A stretch of 46,011 nucleotides of DNA from Ignavibacteria bacterium. Lineage in GTDB: Bacteria; Bacteroidota; Ignavibacteria; Ignavibacteriales; Ignavibacteriaceae. Below are positions 8,787-18,183 of this stretch, piece by piece. The DNA is taken from contig JAUYAB010000106.1 of NCBI GenBank assembly GCA_030693705.1, positions 1-46,011 on the forward strand, in the 5' to 3' direction. The position numbers and the translations under genes are program-made. Numbering within the stretch: the first letter of the stretch is position 1; each line of letters opens with the position of its first letter. The notes under the pieces were generated by a model, which saw nothing but the letters and a program-made list of their open reading frames with translations, ran no database searches and was not told the DNA's origin.

Positions 8787-9896
8787 TTATACAGAAAAGA
8801 AAAGTTTTTGTACAGTTACTTGTTCTAACCTTTCTATATTCACTTCAACCCCAATGCCCGTTTTGGATGGAACGTTCATCGTTCCATCTTTATTTATTAC
8901 GAATTCCGGTTCAACAATATCTTTTTTATAATATCTTTTACTTGCAGAAATATCTCCCGGCAAAGTAAAGTTTGGCAGAGAGGCGAGGGCAACATTTCCC
9001 GCTCTACCGATTCCCGATTCTAACATACCGCCGTGCCATACGGGAATATTTTTAGAAGCGCAGTAATCGTGAATTAATTTTGCTTCAGTAAATCCTCCAA
9101 CTCGTCCAGGTTTAATGTTAATTATTTTACAGCTTTCCAACTCAATAGCCGCGCGGGTATCGGCAAGCGTGCGAATACTTTCATCAAGACAAATTGGAGT
9201 TTTGATCTCACGTTGAAGTTTGGAGTGTTCATAAATATCTTCATAACCAAGCGGCTGTTCGATCATTAAAAGATTAAATTCTTCCATCGCTTTGAAGATT
9301 TTAACATCCTTTAAAGTGTAAGCTGAGTTGGCATCAACTTGGAGAAGAATATTTGGAAATTCCTTTCTCAATGCTTTGACAGGTTGAATATCATTCCCCG
9401 GAGCAATTTTAATTTTTATTCTTTTGTAACCTTCCTCTAAATAACCTTCGACCTTTTTAATAAGCTCGTTATCAGAAGATTGAATTCCAATACTAACGCC
9501 GACATCAATTTTTTCTTTCACGCCGCCAAGCATTTTTGAAAGCGAAATGTTTTTTGACTTTGCCAGTTTATCCCACAACGCCGCTTCCAAACCGGCTTTC
9601 GCCATGTTGTGTCCGCGAACTTTCCGCCATGATGAAATTGCTTCATCAACAGTATTAAAATTCTTTCCTATAATTCCTGGGATTAAAAAATCAGATAAAA
9701 TATGCCATGCGGTTTGAACCGTTTCGTATGTGTAAAACGGATTTGCAGCAGCGACACATTCACCCCAGCCGGTAATACCGTCGCCATCAACTTTAATGAT
9801 GATGTGTTCTTCCTCTTTCTCCGTTCCCATAGAAGTTACAAAAGGAGTGACCAATTCCATTTTGATATGATATAGGGTTATTCGATCAAGTAGCAT
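8787..9896 (-). CDS. menC: o-Succinylbenzoate synthase / enolase-superfamily enzyme
   Basis: A 369-residue muconate-lactonising-type enolase-superfamily protein. The catalytic KxK (K161, K163) is seen in RIKIKIAPG, the metal ligands in LQVDANSAY, LIEQPLG and CLDESIRT, and the second catalytic lysine in NIKPGRVGG. The length and the DESIRT..NIKPGRVGG pattern fit the Firmicutes/Bacteroidota o-succinylbenzoate synthase/N-succinylamino-acid racemase group, so it probably dehydrates SHCHC in menaquinone synthesis. No other men gene is nearby, so N-succinylamino-acid racemase activity cannot be excluded. It lies downstream of the ftsH run with a 161-base gap and may have its own promoter. Confidence 0.82.
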   Translation of the reverse strand: MLLDRITLYHIKMELVTPFVTSMGTEKEEEHIIIKVDGDGITGWGECVAAANPFYTYETVQTAWHILSDFLIPGIIGKNFNTVDEAISSWRKVRGHNMAKAGLEAALWDKLAKSKNISLSKMLGGVKEKIDVGVSIGIQSSDNELIKKVEGYLEEGYKRIKIKIAPGNDIQPVKALRKEFPNILLQVDANSAYTLKDVKIFKAMEEFNLLMIEQPLGYEDIYEHSKLQREIKTPICLDESIRTLADTRAAIELESCKIINIKPGRVGGFTEAKLIHDYCASKNIPVWHGGMLESGIGRAGNVALASLPNFTLPGDISASKRYYKKDIVEPEFVINKDGTMNVPSKTGIGVEVNIERLEQVTVQKLFFSV

Positions 9897-9929
9897 ATAA
9901 AACGGGAGAGAATGAGTGAATGGTTGAAC

Positions 9930-10029
9930 GGTTGAATGGAAGAAAAAAGTTTTTAATAACAGAACGAAAATAATGTCTTTGACAATCCAAGTTGAAATTC
10001 AATCCATTCATACATGCATCCATTCAACC
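9930..10029. repeat. 11-bp inverted repeat upstream of menC
   Basis: GGTTGAATGGA (9930-9940) and TCCATTCAACC (10019-10029) are perfect inverted arms 78 bases apart. Partial repeats of the same word (GGTTGAAC, AATCCATTCA) lie beside them. It may be a decayed palindromic repeat element in the gap before menC. Confidence 0.6.
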
Positions 10030-10057
10030 TTTCTTATAAACTTTATTACACTTATTT

Positions 10058-10726
10058 TTACTGCGGAACGTGTGAGAGAATTAAGGGAACGTTGGGGTAA
10101 AAAATTAAATAACAAATCCAGATTACGCCGCCAACGGTTAATGGGATCGTCATGTTATCATCAGCCCAGCCGTAGGAAATATTTTCTGCAATGGCTCCAA
10201 GTGCTACAGCTAAAATTCCAAAATAATATTCTGCCGGAACGTAAAGAATTTTGGGTGTTACTAAAACTACAACTACCGCAGTTACAAAAAATGCCAGCGT
10301 TCCTTCTAAACTTTTTGCTAAAAATTGATGCTTACCGTAACGTCTCCCGATTAACGCAGCAAATGTGTCGCTGATAATTAATACCGAAAATGCGGTAATA
10401 AAAATTACCTTTGGAAAAATTAATACGCTTAATAAAGCGGAAAGAAAAACGTACGTTGCGCCGCTGAGATTCTTCTTCTTTTTATCCATTTCATGTTCGC
10501 GCATTAAGAATCCGAACAGACGAATAAAAATCTCTCCGGCTTTGGGAGAAATGTATCTCAAAAGTTCTATCGACAATGAGAAAAGTGTGAGTCCCGAAAG
10601 AATTACAATAGCATCGTAACGGGAAATGAAATAATAAATAATTGGGAAAGAAAGAGAACAGAGATGAATCATTTTCCTGATGAGTTCATCTCTGTATTGA
10701 ATTGTTCCATGATCAATTTGCGTCAT
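10058..10726 (-). CDS. CTP-dependent dolichol/phytol-kinase-like membrane protein
   Basis: A 222-residue protein with six or seven membrane helices. It opens with [17 protein letters not shown] and has a cytosolic stretch with [15 protein letters not shown], then [10 protein letters not shown] and, near the end, [12 protein letters not shown]. These are the conserved features of the SEC59/VTE5 dolichol- and phytol-kinase family, related to CDP-diglyceride synthetases. The bacterial members' substrate is usually unknown; prenol or diacylglycerol phosphorylation is likely. It overlaps the ftsH stop region by 14 bases, so it is translated with the same operon. Confidence 0.82.
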   Translation of the reverse strand: MTQIDHGTIQYRDELIRKMIHLCSLSFPIIYYFISRYDAIVILSGLTLFSLSIELLRYISPKAGEIFIRLFGFLMREHEMDKKKKNLSGATYVFLSALLSVLIFPKVIFITAFSVLIISDTFAALIGRRYGKHQFLAKSLEGTLAFFVTAVVVVLVTPKILYVPAEYYFGILAVALGAIAENISYGWADDNMTIPLTVGGVIWICYLIFYPNVPLILSHVPQ

Positions 10727-12758
10727 CTTCAGCCGGAGAAGGAGTTTGTTGGCGTTGTTCCATTAATTTTTTTACATGATCGGGAACCTCGTCTCCATTG
10801 GTTCCGTTTTTCTTTTGCGGAGGAAGAACTTCTCCACGCATGATCTTATCAATTTCTTCTGAATCAAGAATTTCTCGTTCGAGCAATTCTGCCGAGAGAC
10901 GATGAAGCAGTTCTTCATCTTCTTTTAGAATTTCAGTAGCGCGAGCCATACACGCTGTTATTATTGCGCGAACTTCAACATCAATTTCTACCGCTGTACT
11001 TTCGCTGTAATCTTTATGCCGTTGAATTTCTCTACCTAAGAAAATTTCTTCTTCTTTTGCGCCGTAACTTAAAGGACCGAGTTTTTCGCTCATGCCCCAT
11101 TCGCACACCATTTTGCGCGCGATAGATGTTGACTTTTCGATATCGTTTCCGGCGCCGGTTGTATAATGATTGAAGATCAATTTTTCTGCGGCTCTACCAC
11201 CTAAAGCGTAAGTGATGACCGCTTCCAAATATTCTCTTGAATAGGTATGTTTCTCATCTACAGGAAGATAACTTGTAACACCCAACGCTCTTCCGCGAGG
11301 AATGATCGTTACTTTATGAACCGGATCAGCTTCCGGCATTCTTTTAGCAACAAGCACGTGACCTATTTCGTGGTAAGCGGTAGTCTTCTTTTCTTTTTCA
11401 GAAATGATCATACTCTTTCTTTCCATTCCCATCATCACTTTGTCTTTTGCTTCCTCAAAGTCTTCCATATCAACTTTTGTTTTGTCTTTACGGGCTGCGA
11501 GTAAAGCAGCTTCGTTTACAAGATTAGCAATTTCAGCGCCGGCTAATCCGGGTGTTCCTTTGGCAAGCACCTGCAGATCAACATCACTCTTTAAAGGAAT
11601 TTTTCTTGTATGAACTTTTAGAATTCCTTCTCTTCCTTTTACATCGGGTCTATCAACAACAATTTGTCTGTCAAATCTTCCCGGACGAAGCAACGCCGGG
11701 TCTAAAACATCCGGTCGGTTTGTAGCAGCAATAATGATAACACCACTGTTCTGCTCAAAGCCATCCATTTCAACTAAAAGTTGATTTAAAGTTTGTTCAC
11801 GTTCATCATGTCCGCCGCCAAGTCCGGCGCCGCGTTGTCTACCTACAGCATCAATTTCATCAATAAAAATAATACAAGGAGCGTTCTTCTTCCCTTGTTC
11901 AAAAAGATCGCGCACACGGCTTGCGCCAACGCCGACGAACATTTCAACGAAGTCAGCGCCGCTGATTGAGAAGAAAGGAACACCGGCTTCACCGGCAACA
12001 GCTCTTGCGAGCAAAGTTTTTCCGGTTCCGGGAGGACCCAACAAAAGAACACCGCGTGGAATTTTTCCGCCGAGTTTTTGAAACTTTGCCGGTTCTTTAA
12101 GAAATTCAATAATTTCAAGTAATTCAACTTTGGCTTCATCGGCGCCTGCTACGTCTTTGAATGTAACACTGTTTTGCGATTGTCCGATAAGTTTTGCTTT
12201 GCTTTTACCGAAGCTGAAAATTCCTTTACCACCGCCCATACCGCCGCCGCCTTGCATTCTCTTCATAAAGAAAATCCATACAACGATGATGAGCACCCAT
12301 GGGATCATTCCAACAAGCATATTAAGCCATTCGCTGGATTGTTTTTCAAAAGAATAATCAACTCCTTTTGCTTTCCAAATCACTTCCTGATCTTTTACAA
12401 TCGGCTCCGGTAAATAGACAGAGAAGTTTCTTACTTTTACTTCTTTTTCGCCAACTTTCACCATCTCTTCGGCTTTCAATTCACCCTTGAAATAGTAGTC
12501 GTTGATATCAACTTTGGTGATAGAGGCGCGAAGAATTTTTTCTCCATCGAGCAGTTGTAAGTATTGAGGATAGTGGATCTCAACAGAGTTTGCCGTACCG
12601 GTTTTTAGAAGCTGCATAACGATAACGGCAGCAACAATTACGGCTCCCCATCCGAAAACCATGCGGATAATTTTTGACCAGTCGAAGTTATCGTCCGGTT
12701 TATTGGGTCCCGTGTTTTTGGGAATTTTCAAATTTTTATTTTCTTTATTTTCGTCCAT
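10713..12758 (-). CDS. ftsH: ATP-dependent zinc metalloprotease FtsH
   Basis: A 681-residue membrane AAA protease that degrades membrane and short-lived cytosolic proteins. Residues 1-30 are charged; a first membrane helix (about 31-48), a periplasmic domain and a second helix (about 147-165) follow, then a glycine-rich linker. The AAA domain has Walker A GPPGTGKT (G241-T248), Walker [12 protein letters not shown], and the second region of homology with [21 protein letters not shown]-like residues. The zinc site is HEIGH (H463, H467), with Ile where most FtsH have Ala. The C-terminal tail is proline- and glutamine-rich. It lies 16 bases downstream of hpt, a frequent neighbour pair (tilS-hpt-ftsH) in many bacteria. 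Confidence 0.98.
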   Translation of the reverse strand: MDENKENKNLKIPKNTGPNKPDDNFDWSKIIRMVFGWGAVIVAAVIVMQLLKTGTANSVEIHYPQYLQLLDGEKILRASITKVDINDYYFKGELKAEEMVKVGEKEVKVRNFSVYLPEPIVKDQEVIWKAKGVDYSFEKQSSEWLNMLVGMIPWVLIIVVWIFFMKRMQGGGGMGGGKGIFSFGKSKAKLIGQSQNSVTFKDVAGADEAKVELLEIIEFLKEPAKFQKLGGKIPRGVLLLGPPGTGKTLLARAVAGEAGVPFFSISGADFVEMFVGVGASRVRDLFEQGKKNAPCIIFIDEIDAVGRQRGAGLGGGHDEREQTLNQLLVEMDGFEQNSGVIIIAATNRPDVLDPALLRPGRFDRQIVVDRPDVKGREGILKVHTRKIPLKSDVDLQVLAKGTPGLAGAEIANLVNEAALLAARKDKTKVDMEDFEEAKDKVMMGMERKSMIISEKEKKTTAYHEIGHVLVAKRMPEADPVHKVTIIPRGRALGVTSYLPVDEKHTYSREYLEAVITYALGGRAAEKLIFNHYTTGAGNDIEKSTSIARKMVCEWGMSEKLGPLSYGAKEEEIFLGREIQRHKDYSESTAVEIDVEVRAIITACMARATEILKEDEELLHRLSAELLEREILDSEEIDKIMRGEVLPPQKKNGTNGDEVPDHVKKLMEQRQQTPSPAEDDAN

Positions 12759-12774
12759 TGTTAAACTTTTTTTG

Positions 12775-13323
12775 TTACTGATTTTCTTCTTTTAAAACAA
12801 AGATAGAACTTAAATTTCTATATTTTTGGGCATAATCCAATCCATATCCAATCACAAACTTGGAAGGAATTTCGAAGCCAATATAATCAATTTTGACATT
12901 ATATTTTAGGCTGTTCGGCTTCAACAAAAGCGTTACCACCTTCATAGAAGCCGGATGATGCTCTTCGATAAGCTGCTCCATAAATCTTATTGAAAGCCCG
13001 GAATCGACGATGTCTTCGACAATAATTAAGTCGCGTCCGTTTACATCGCATGCCAAATCTTTTAACATTTTTACTTTACCGGAAGTGATTTTCTCGTCGC
13101 CGTAGCTTGATAGTCGCATGAAATCAACCTCACACGGGTTTGTATAATGCTTCAGGAGATCGCCCATAAACATGAACGCTCCGTTTAGAATGCCGAGAAA
13201 GATGGGAGTTTTACCCTGATAATCTTGCATCAATTCGGCGGCAACATCTTTTACGCGTTTCTGGATTTGTTCTTCTGTTAAAAAAGGAACAAATGTTTCA
13301 TTTCCAACCTGGATATTTTCCAT
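12775..13323 (-). CDS. hpt: Hypoxanthine phosphoribosyltransferase
   Basis: A 182-residue type I phosphoribosyltransferase that salvages hypoxanthine and guanine with PRPP. The PRPP-binding loop [11 protein letters not shown] is intact, as are the pyrophosphate-loop region [10 protein letters not shown] and the base-side motif [17 protein letters not shown] at the C-terminus. Length is normal for the family. It lies between tilS (4-base gap) and ftsH (16-base gap) in the same direction. Confidence 0.96.
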   Translation of the reverse strand: MENIQVGNETFVPFLTEEQIQKRVKDVAAELMQDYQGKTPIFLGILNGAFMFMGDLLKHYTNPCEVDFMRLSSYGDEKITSGKVKMLKDLACDVNGRDLIIVEDIVDSGLSIRFMEQLIEEHHPASMKVVTLLLKPNSLKYNVKIDYIGFEIPSKFVIGYGLDYAQKYRNLSSIFVLKEENQ

Positions 13324-13327
13324 TATT

Positions 13328-14683
13328 TTATTTACACCTTACTTTGATAATTTTTTTTGTGTCTTTTGTAATTGCATAACGATTGTCTAATCTTCTTTTA
13401 ATAACCCAAACAACTTCCGATTTGTTCAAAAGCAGAAGCTGATTTTCTTTTTCTTCCGTTGTTAATTTCAAATCGGTCAAGAATTTTGAAACACGTTTCG
13501 GCTTTGAATGTCCGAACGGATAAAAGGAATCTGCATTTTTCCATTTTCTGATAGAAAGAGGAAAACTCAAATTGTCTGCCGAAAGATATTCAACTCCCGG
13601 TTCGGAAGAAAAAACTAAACTTTTTTTAGAAACTTCTTTTATGATGATTGTTGTTCCCGCAACCGATTTTGTTCCATCTTTTTCTATAAAAATTTCTTTG
13701 TCAATCTCTGTTTGCTTTTTTTTTATGCTGATAAAAGACCTATCACGCAAAGCAATTAGATTACCGCTTAATTGAAAGGTTGCACCGGTTTTTTTGTTAA
13801 GAAGTCCGAGAACCCCTTCGATCGAATGAGCATTAACCTCAACAACTTTTCCGAGTGCGTGTGCGATAATGGCTTTCTGCAAAAAAAGATGCTTCGTTTC
13901 AAAAAGAGAAAGCGGGATTTTACAATCCCCTTTTTTATCAAATTGAATGAGTTTAAAACTTTCTTCTAAAATTGAATCCACAAAACGCAGAACATCTTTT
14001 ACCGCCGAAGAAAAATTGAAGATTTTTTCATCTAATTTGGGATTGATCTCTTCTTTCAGATTTTTAACAATTTTATTCCGCAAATAATTCCGCTGAAAAT
14101 CGTTCTGCTCGTTAGACGAATCAATTTGAGAAAGGATTTTTTTATTTTTTAAATAAGATAGAATTTCATCTTTCGTAATTCCAAGCAAAGGACGAATGAG
14201 GTTTCCCCGTTTTGCCGGGATACCGGAAGCGCCGTTTAGTCCGCTCCCTTTGATCAAATTCAAAAGAACCGTTTCGGTATTGTCCGATTGATGATGCGCC
14301 GTGGCGATTTTTGTGCAATTTTCTTTTTTAGCAACATCGGCGAAAAGTTTGTAACGGATTTCCCTTCCCGCTTCTTCCAACGAGAGTTTATTTTTCTGCG
14401 CGAACGCTTTAACATTTTTCTTTTTGATAACAATTTGAGTGTTCAGATCAGCACAGAACTTCCTGCAAAAGGATTCATCAGCATCCGCCTCTTTACCGCG
14501 TAAATTATGGTTAAGGTGCACTGCCAGAAGAGAAAGATTAAATTTCTTTTGGAATTTATTTAAGAATGAAAGAAGAAAAACGGAGTCTGCACCACCGCTG
14601 AATCCAACTAAGATTTTATCGTTTTTCGAAATTAATTTTTCTGCAGCAATGAACAAAAGAACTTTTTCTTCAACTGATTTCAT
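13328..14683 (-). CDS. tilS: tRNA(Ile)-lysidine synthase
   Basis: A 451-residue enzyme that converts C34 of tRNA-Ile(CAU) to lysidine so that it reads AUA. The ATP pyrophosphatase loop SGGADS is at residues 29-34, followed by HLNHNLRGKEADADE and ATAHHQSDNTETVLLNL, the conserved core motifs of TilS. A C-terminal TilS substrate-binding domain (about 360-451) is present, as in the long form of the enzyme. Its start codon abuts the ribE stop (no intergenic base). Confidence 0.96.
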   Translation of the reverse strand: MKSVEEKVLLFIAAEKLISKNDKILVGFSGGADSVFLLSFLNKFQKKFNLSLLAVHLNHNLRGKEADADESFCRKFCADLNTQIVIKKKNVKAFAQKNKLSLEEAGREIRYKLFADVAKKENCTKIATAHHQSDNTETVLLNLIKGSGLNGASGIPAKRGNLIRPLLGITKDEILSYLKNKKILSQIDSSNEQNDFQRNYLRNKIVKNLKEEINPKLDEKIFNFSSAVKDVLRFVDSILEESFKLIQFDKKGDCKIPLSLFETKHLFLQKAIIAHALGKVVEVNAHSIEGVLGLLNKKTGATFQLSGNLIALRDRSFISIKKKQTEIDKEIFIEKDGTKSVAGTTIIIKEVSKKSLVFSSEPGVEYLSADNLSFPLSIRKWKNADSFYPFGHSKPKRVSKFLTDLKLTTEEKENQLLLLNKSEVVWVIKRRLDNRYAITKDTKKIIKVRCK

Positions 14684-15319
14684 TCAATATCCAAGTTCTT
14701 TCAGCCATTCTTCGGTCAACTTCGATTCACTTTCAATACCTAAAAATTTTGCAACGTATTTGCCGAGAATATCAAACTCAATATTGACCAAATCGCCCAC
14801 TCTCTTTCCCGAAAAATTTGTCTCCTTCCATGTGTGAGGAATAATGGCTACCGCAAATGTATTTTCGCGAACTTCGGCAAGAGTAAGACTAATTCCTTCA
14901 ACGGCAATTGAGCCAACGCGAACAATATATTTAGAAAAGTTTTCCGGAATTTTAATTCTTACTTCATGGCTTGCGGAAAGAGTTGTGAGTTCAATTATTT
15001 CGCCGGGAGTATCAACATGACCAAGCACAAAATGCCCGCCGAGTCTGGCGTTGGCTTGCAGAGAACGTTCGAGATTAATACGCTCACCATTCCGCAAAAA
15101 ACCGAGTGTTGTTTTCTTCAGTGTTTCTTCAATCGTTTCAACAGTAAAACTATTTTTTGTGGTGTGCGTTACGGTTTGGCAAGCGCCGTTAATGTTCACG
15201 CTTTCACCGATGGTTAATTCGGGAGAAATTTTTTCTGCTTCAATTGTCAATCTCAGTCCATCTCCAAACTGAGTTTTTTGTTTTAAGATGCCAACTTCTT
15301 CAACTAAACCGGTAAACAT
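14684..15319 (-). CDS. ribE: Riboflavin synthase alpha subunit
   Basis: A 211-residue protein made of two lumazine-binding repeats; it dismutates two 6,7-dimethyl-8-ribityllumazine molecules into riboflavin. The start MFTGLVEEVG is the family signature, and the second repeat begins near GGHFVLGHVDTPGEI. Both halves carry the SLT motif expected for the ligand pocket (first as NGACQTVT, second as GISLTLAEV). It follows ribD with one base between the stop and start. No ribBA or ribH is in this operon, so the pathway is split. Confidence 0.96.
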   Translation of the reverse strand: MFTGLVEEVGILKQKTQFGDGLRLTIEAEKISPELTIGESVNINGACQTVTHTTKNSFTVETIEETLKKTTLGFLRNGERINLERSLQANARLGGHFVLGHVDTPGEIIELTTLSASHEVRIKIPENFSKYIVRVGSIAVEGISLTLAEVRENTFAVAIIPHTWKETNFSGKRVGDLVNIEFDILGKYVAKFLGIESESKLTEEWLKELGY

Positions 15320-15320
15320 A

Positions 15321-16400
15321 TTATTTCCTTAAATTGAGTAAAAGATCGTCATCATATTTTTCAAAAGAATGAATGATCAATTTTCTTGCTTTGCTCATTT
15401 CTTTTATTCCAAAATCCGAGAGAAATTGAATACCGCTCCCGAGTAGCTTTGGCGCAATAAAGATCTGCATTTCGTCGAACAAATTTTCTTTTATGAAAGA
15501 ATTATAAACTTTGGCTCCCCCTTCAACAAGAATTGAAGTAATTTTTTCATCACCAATTTTTTTCAAAACCGTTTTTAACCGGAAATGCCTCTGTTCATCA
15601 GTTCTTGCGAATAAAAGTTTTACTCCAAGTTCTTGCAAAGCTTTTGCTTTCGGCGAGTTCTTTTTTTCTACTGAAGAAACGAGCAAAACATTTTTTTCAG
15701 AATGAAAAATTTTCCGTTCTATACATGATTTCAATTGCGGATCAAGAATAATTCTCTTCGGATTTCTTCCTTCCACAAGTCGAACTGTTAATTGCGGATC
15801 GTCTTTATTTACGGTATTCGCACCGATCAAAACCGAATCGTATTCCGCACGGAGCTTGTGTACTTGTTTTCTTGACGCTGTTGAAGTTATCCATTTAGAT
15901 TGATAGGATTCATCGGCAATTTTCCCGTCAAGTGTAATCGCTGACTTTAACGTAACGTAAGGAGTTTTTTTAGTGACATTTTTGAAAAAGAACTTATTTA
16001 ATTCAACACATTCGTTTTCAAGAATGCCGACTTTAACTTCCACTCCATGCTCTTTCAACTTTTGGATCCCTTTTCCGCAAACAATGGGATTCATATCGAG
16101 TGTGCCAATTACAACTTTTTTAATTTTTCTTTCAAGGAGTGCATCAACACAAGGAGGAGTTTTACCGAAATGGGAACAGGGTTCTAAATTTACAAAAAGC
16201 GTTGCCCCTTCTACGTTTTCCGAAGCGCTGTTTACTGCATTTATCTCTGCATGCGCTTCACCGTACTTTTGATGATACCCCGCACCGATAATTTTTCCTT
16301 CTTTTACTAAAACGGCTCCTACTAAAGGATTGGGACTGACCGAGCCAATTCCTTTTTTAGCAATTTCGAGCGTTAGTTTTATGTAGGATTCATCGGTCAC
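15321..16400 (-). CDS. ribD: Bifunctional riboflavin deaminase/reductase RibD
   Basis: A 359-residue two-domain enzyme of riboflavin synthesis. The N-terminal deaminase has the zinc motif HAEINAV and PCSHFGKTPPCVDALL, and the C-terminal reductase (from about 145) begins YVTLKSAITLDGKIA, with later motifs SVLIGANTVNKDDPQLT and ILVEGGAKVYNSF. Both activities are therefore expected. It lies 10 bases after greA and one base before ribE. Confidence 0.97.
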   Translation of the reverse strand: MTDESYIKLTLEIAKKGIGSVSPNPLVGAVLVKEGKIIGAGYHQKYGEAHAEINAVNSASENVEGATLFVNLEPCSHFGKTPPCVDALLERKIKKVVIGTLDMNPIVCGKGIQKLKEHGVEVKVGILENECVELNKFFFKNVTKKTPYVTLKSAITLDGKIADESYQSKWITSTASRKQVHKLRAEYDSVLIGANTVNKDDPQLTVRLVEGRNPKRIILDPQLKSCIERKIFHSEKNVLLVSSVEKKNSPKAKALQELGVKLLFARTDEQRHFRLKTVLKKIGDEKITSILVEGGAKVYNSFIKENLFDEMQIFIAPKLLGSGIQFLSDFGIKEMSKARKLIIHSFEKYDDDLLLNLRK

Positions 16401-16410
16401 AAGTTTACTT

Positions 16411-16887
16411 TTATTTAACTGAAAGAATCTGAAACTCCATTAACCCGGCGGGAGCATTAATTTTTACAACTTCGCCAACCTTCTTCCCCATTAAACCTTG
16501 GCCAACCGGTGAAACAACTGCAATCTTTCCTGTTTGAAAATCTGCTTCTTCGGGAGAAACCAAATGATAGGCAAAAGTTTTATTTGTCTTTAAATTTTTT
16601 ACTTCAACGTGAGAAAGAATGTGTACAACACCTTCTTCAAATTTAGATTCATCAACAACGCGCGCGCGCGAAAGAACATTTTGCAATTTGCTGATGCGGA
16701 GTTCGAACATTCCCTGTTCCTCTTTGGCGGCATCATATTCGGCATTTTCAGAAAGGTCACCATGCGACCGTGCTTCTGAAATTTTACCGGCAATTTCTTT
16801 TCTGCCGGATGTTTTCAATTCTTTTAATTCTTTCTCAAGTTCTATCAATCTTTCTTGAGTTAAATAGACAAAATTCGCTTCCGCCAT
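16411..16887 (-). CDS. greA: Transcript cleavage factor GreA
   Basis: A 158-residue elongation factor that rescues backtracked RNA polymerase. It has the N-terminal coiled coil (about 8-75) with the tip acidic pair in HGDLSENAEYDAAKEEQG-like sequence, and the C-terminal FKBP-like domain ending LMGKKVGEVVKI. Normal length. It is the first gene of a seven-gene run (greA-ribD-ribE-tilS-hpt-ftsH-kinase-like) with gaps of 0-16 bases. Its leader carries a hairpin plus U-tract and a consensus promoter; E. coli greA is also controlled in its leader, where terminated GraL RNAs are made. Confidence 0.96.
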   Translation of the reverse strand: MAEANFVYLTQERLIELEKELKELKTSGRKEIAGKISEARSHGDLSENAEYDAAKEEQGMFELRISKLQNVLSRARVVDESKFEEGVVHILSHVEVKNLKTNKTFAYHLVSPEEADFQTGKIAVVSPVGQGLMGKKVGEVVKINAPAGLMEFQILSVK

Positions 16888-16917
16888 GGGGACATTCTCG
16901 CTTTAGTTGAAACATTT

Positions 16918-16951
16918 AAAAAAAATTGCCACCGCTTTTAGCAGTGGCAAT
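16918..16951 (-). terminator. Hairpin with U-tract in the greA leader (attenuator candidate)
   Basis: On the minus strand the arms ATTGCCACTGC and GCGGTGGCAAT pair over 10 of 11 positions (16925-16935 with 16941-16951, one mismatch), with a 5-base loop, and are followed by seven or more U (16918-16924). This has the form of an intrinsic terminator but ends about 30 bases upstream of the greA start codon, with no gene behind it. It may attenuate the operon, end a short leader RNA, or simply shield the 5' end. Confidence 0.75.
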
Positions 16952-16952
16952 G

Positions 16953-16983
16953 CAAAATTAAAGAAATTAATGGCACATGTCAA
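16953..16983 (-). promoter_or_regulatory. Promoter of the greA operon
   Basis: TTGACA (16983-16978, minus strand) is followed after 17 bases by TAATTTTG (16960-16953), a full match to TTG-N20-TAnnTTTG. The predicted start lies at about 16947-16949, inside or at the edge of the 5' arm of the leader hairpin. Confidence 0.7.
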
Positions 16984-17069
16984 GAAAAAGAAATTATTAG
17001 TTTCTCCAGCGCACAGATTGCTGGAATCCTGGATAAACGACTTGAATAGGATAAACTTGGTTGTGTTAG

Positions 17070-17077
17070 TAAATTTG
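17070..17077 (+). promoter_or_regulatory. -7 promoter element of mnmA (TAAATTTG)
   Basis: TAAATTTG matches TAnnTTTG and would start transcription about 15 bases before the mnmA ATG. No good TTG sits 20 bases upstream, so the -33 element is weak. The mnmA start has no Shine-Dalgarno sequence, which is common in Bacteroidota. Confidence 0.45.
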
Positions 17078-17097
17078 CATCAATAAAAAATGAAATT

Positions 17098-18147
17098 ATG
17101 AAAATAGCAGTATTGGTTTCCGGCGGCGTTGATAGCTCTGTTGCGCTTCAATTATTAAAGAATGAAGGACACGATGTTACCGCTTTCTATTTAAAAATCT
17201 GGCTCCAGGATGAGTTCTCTTTCCTTGGCGATTGTCCCTGGGAAGAAGACCTGGAATTTGTGCGTAAAGTCTGCGAACAGACAGATGTTCCGCTTGAAGT
17301 TCTCTCACTTCAAAATGAATATTGGGATAAAGTTGTTTCGTACACCATTAGCGAAATAAAAGAAGGACGCACACCAAACCCCGATATGTTTTGCAACCGG
17401 TTAATTAAGTTCGGTGAGTTTTACGACAAGATCGATAAAAGTTTTGAGAAAGTCGCTTCCGGGCATTATGCGAATATTTCGTACGAGCACGAAAAGTATC
17501 ATTTAAAACGCTCTCCTGATCCAATCAAAGATCAAACTTATTTTCTCGCATACTTGACTCAACAGCAACTATCGCGAGCGCTCTTTCCAATTGGCAAATA
17601 TGAGAAAAAAGAAATCCGGAAAATCGCCGCCGAATACGATCTTGCTAATCAAACACGGAAAGACAGCCAGGGAATTTGCTTCCTTGGACAAATAAAATTT
17701 TCCGAATTTATTAAGCATCATCTTGGCGAACTTCCCGGAGACATTATTGAAATGGAAACGGGAAAAGTTCTCGGCAAACATCCCGGTTATTATTATTTTA
17801 CAATTGGACAGCGAAGCGGGTTGGGATTAAGCGGTGGTCCCTGGTTTGTTGTTGAAAAGAATATTGCGGAGAATAAAATCCTTATTTCAAAAAATGTCGA
17901 GTTAATTGAAAAAGAAAAAAATCATTTTACAGTAACTAATTTTAATTGGATAAATGAAGTTCCCGCGAAAGAAAATCTTTTAGTAAAAATTAGGCATGGC
18001 GAACATTTTTTCAATTGTTCGCTTAAATTTCAAAATGATAATCTTGCCGAAGTAACGATTGACCGCCCGGACAGAGGGATCGCTACAGGACAATTTGCCG
18101 TATTCTACGACGGCGAATATTGCCTTGGCGGCGGAGTGATTTGTTAA
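17098..18147 (+). CDS. mnmA: tRNA-specific 2-thiouridylase MnmA
   Basis: A 349-residue enzyme that thiolates U34 of tRNA-Glu, -Gln and -Lys. The ATP loop SGGVDSSVAL is at the N-terminus (residues 8-17). The catalytic cysteine pair is C99 (PNPDMFCNRLIKF) and C194 (DSQGICFLG), and the tRNA-binding GHYANI and TIGQRSGLGL segments are present. The insertion with GDCPWEEDLEFVRKV after the first strand is like the cyanobacterial/plastid form. The gene is isolated between divergent greA and a convergent amidase. Confidence 0.96.
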   Translation: MKIAVLVSGGVDSSVALQLLKNEGHDVTAFYLKIWLQDEFSFLGDCPWEEDLEFVRKVCEQTDVPLEVLSLQNEYWDKVVSYTISEIKEGRTPNPDMFCNRLIKFGEFYDKIDKSFEKVASGHYANISYEHEKYHLKRSPDPIKDQTYFLAYLTQQQLSRALFPIGKYEKKEIRKIAAEYDLANQTRKDSQGICFLGQIKFSEFIKHHLGELPGDIIEMETGKVLGKHPGYYYFTIGQRSGLGLSGGPWFVVEKNIAENKILISKNVELIEKEKNHFTVTNFNWINEVPAKENLLVKIRHGEHFFNCSLKFQNDNLAEVTIDRPDRGIATGQFAVFYDGEYCLGGGVIC

Positions 18148-18183
18148 AACTTGATCAAAAAAATAATCCGTTTTTAATCTCAA

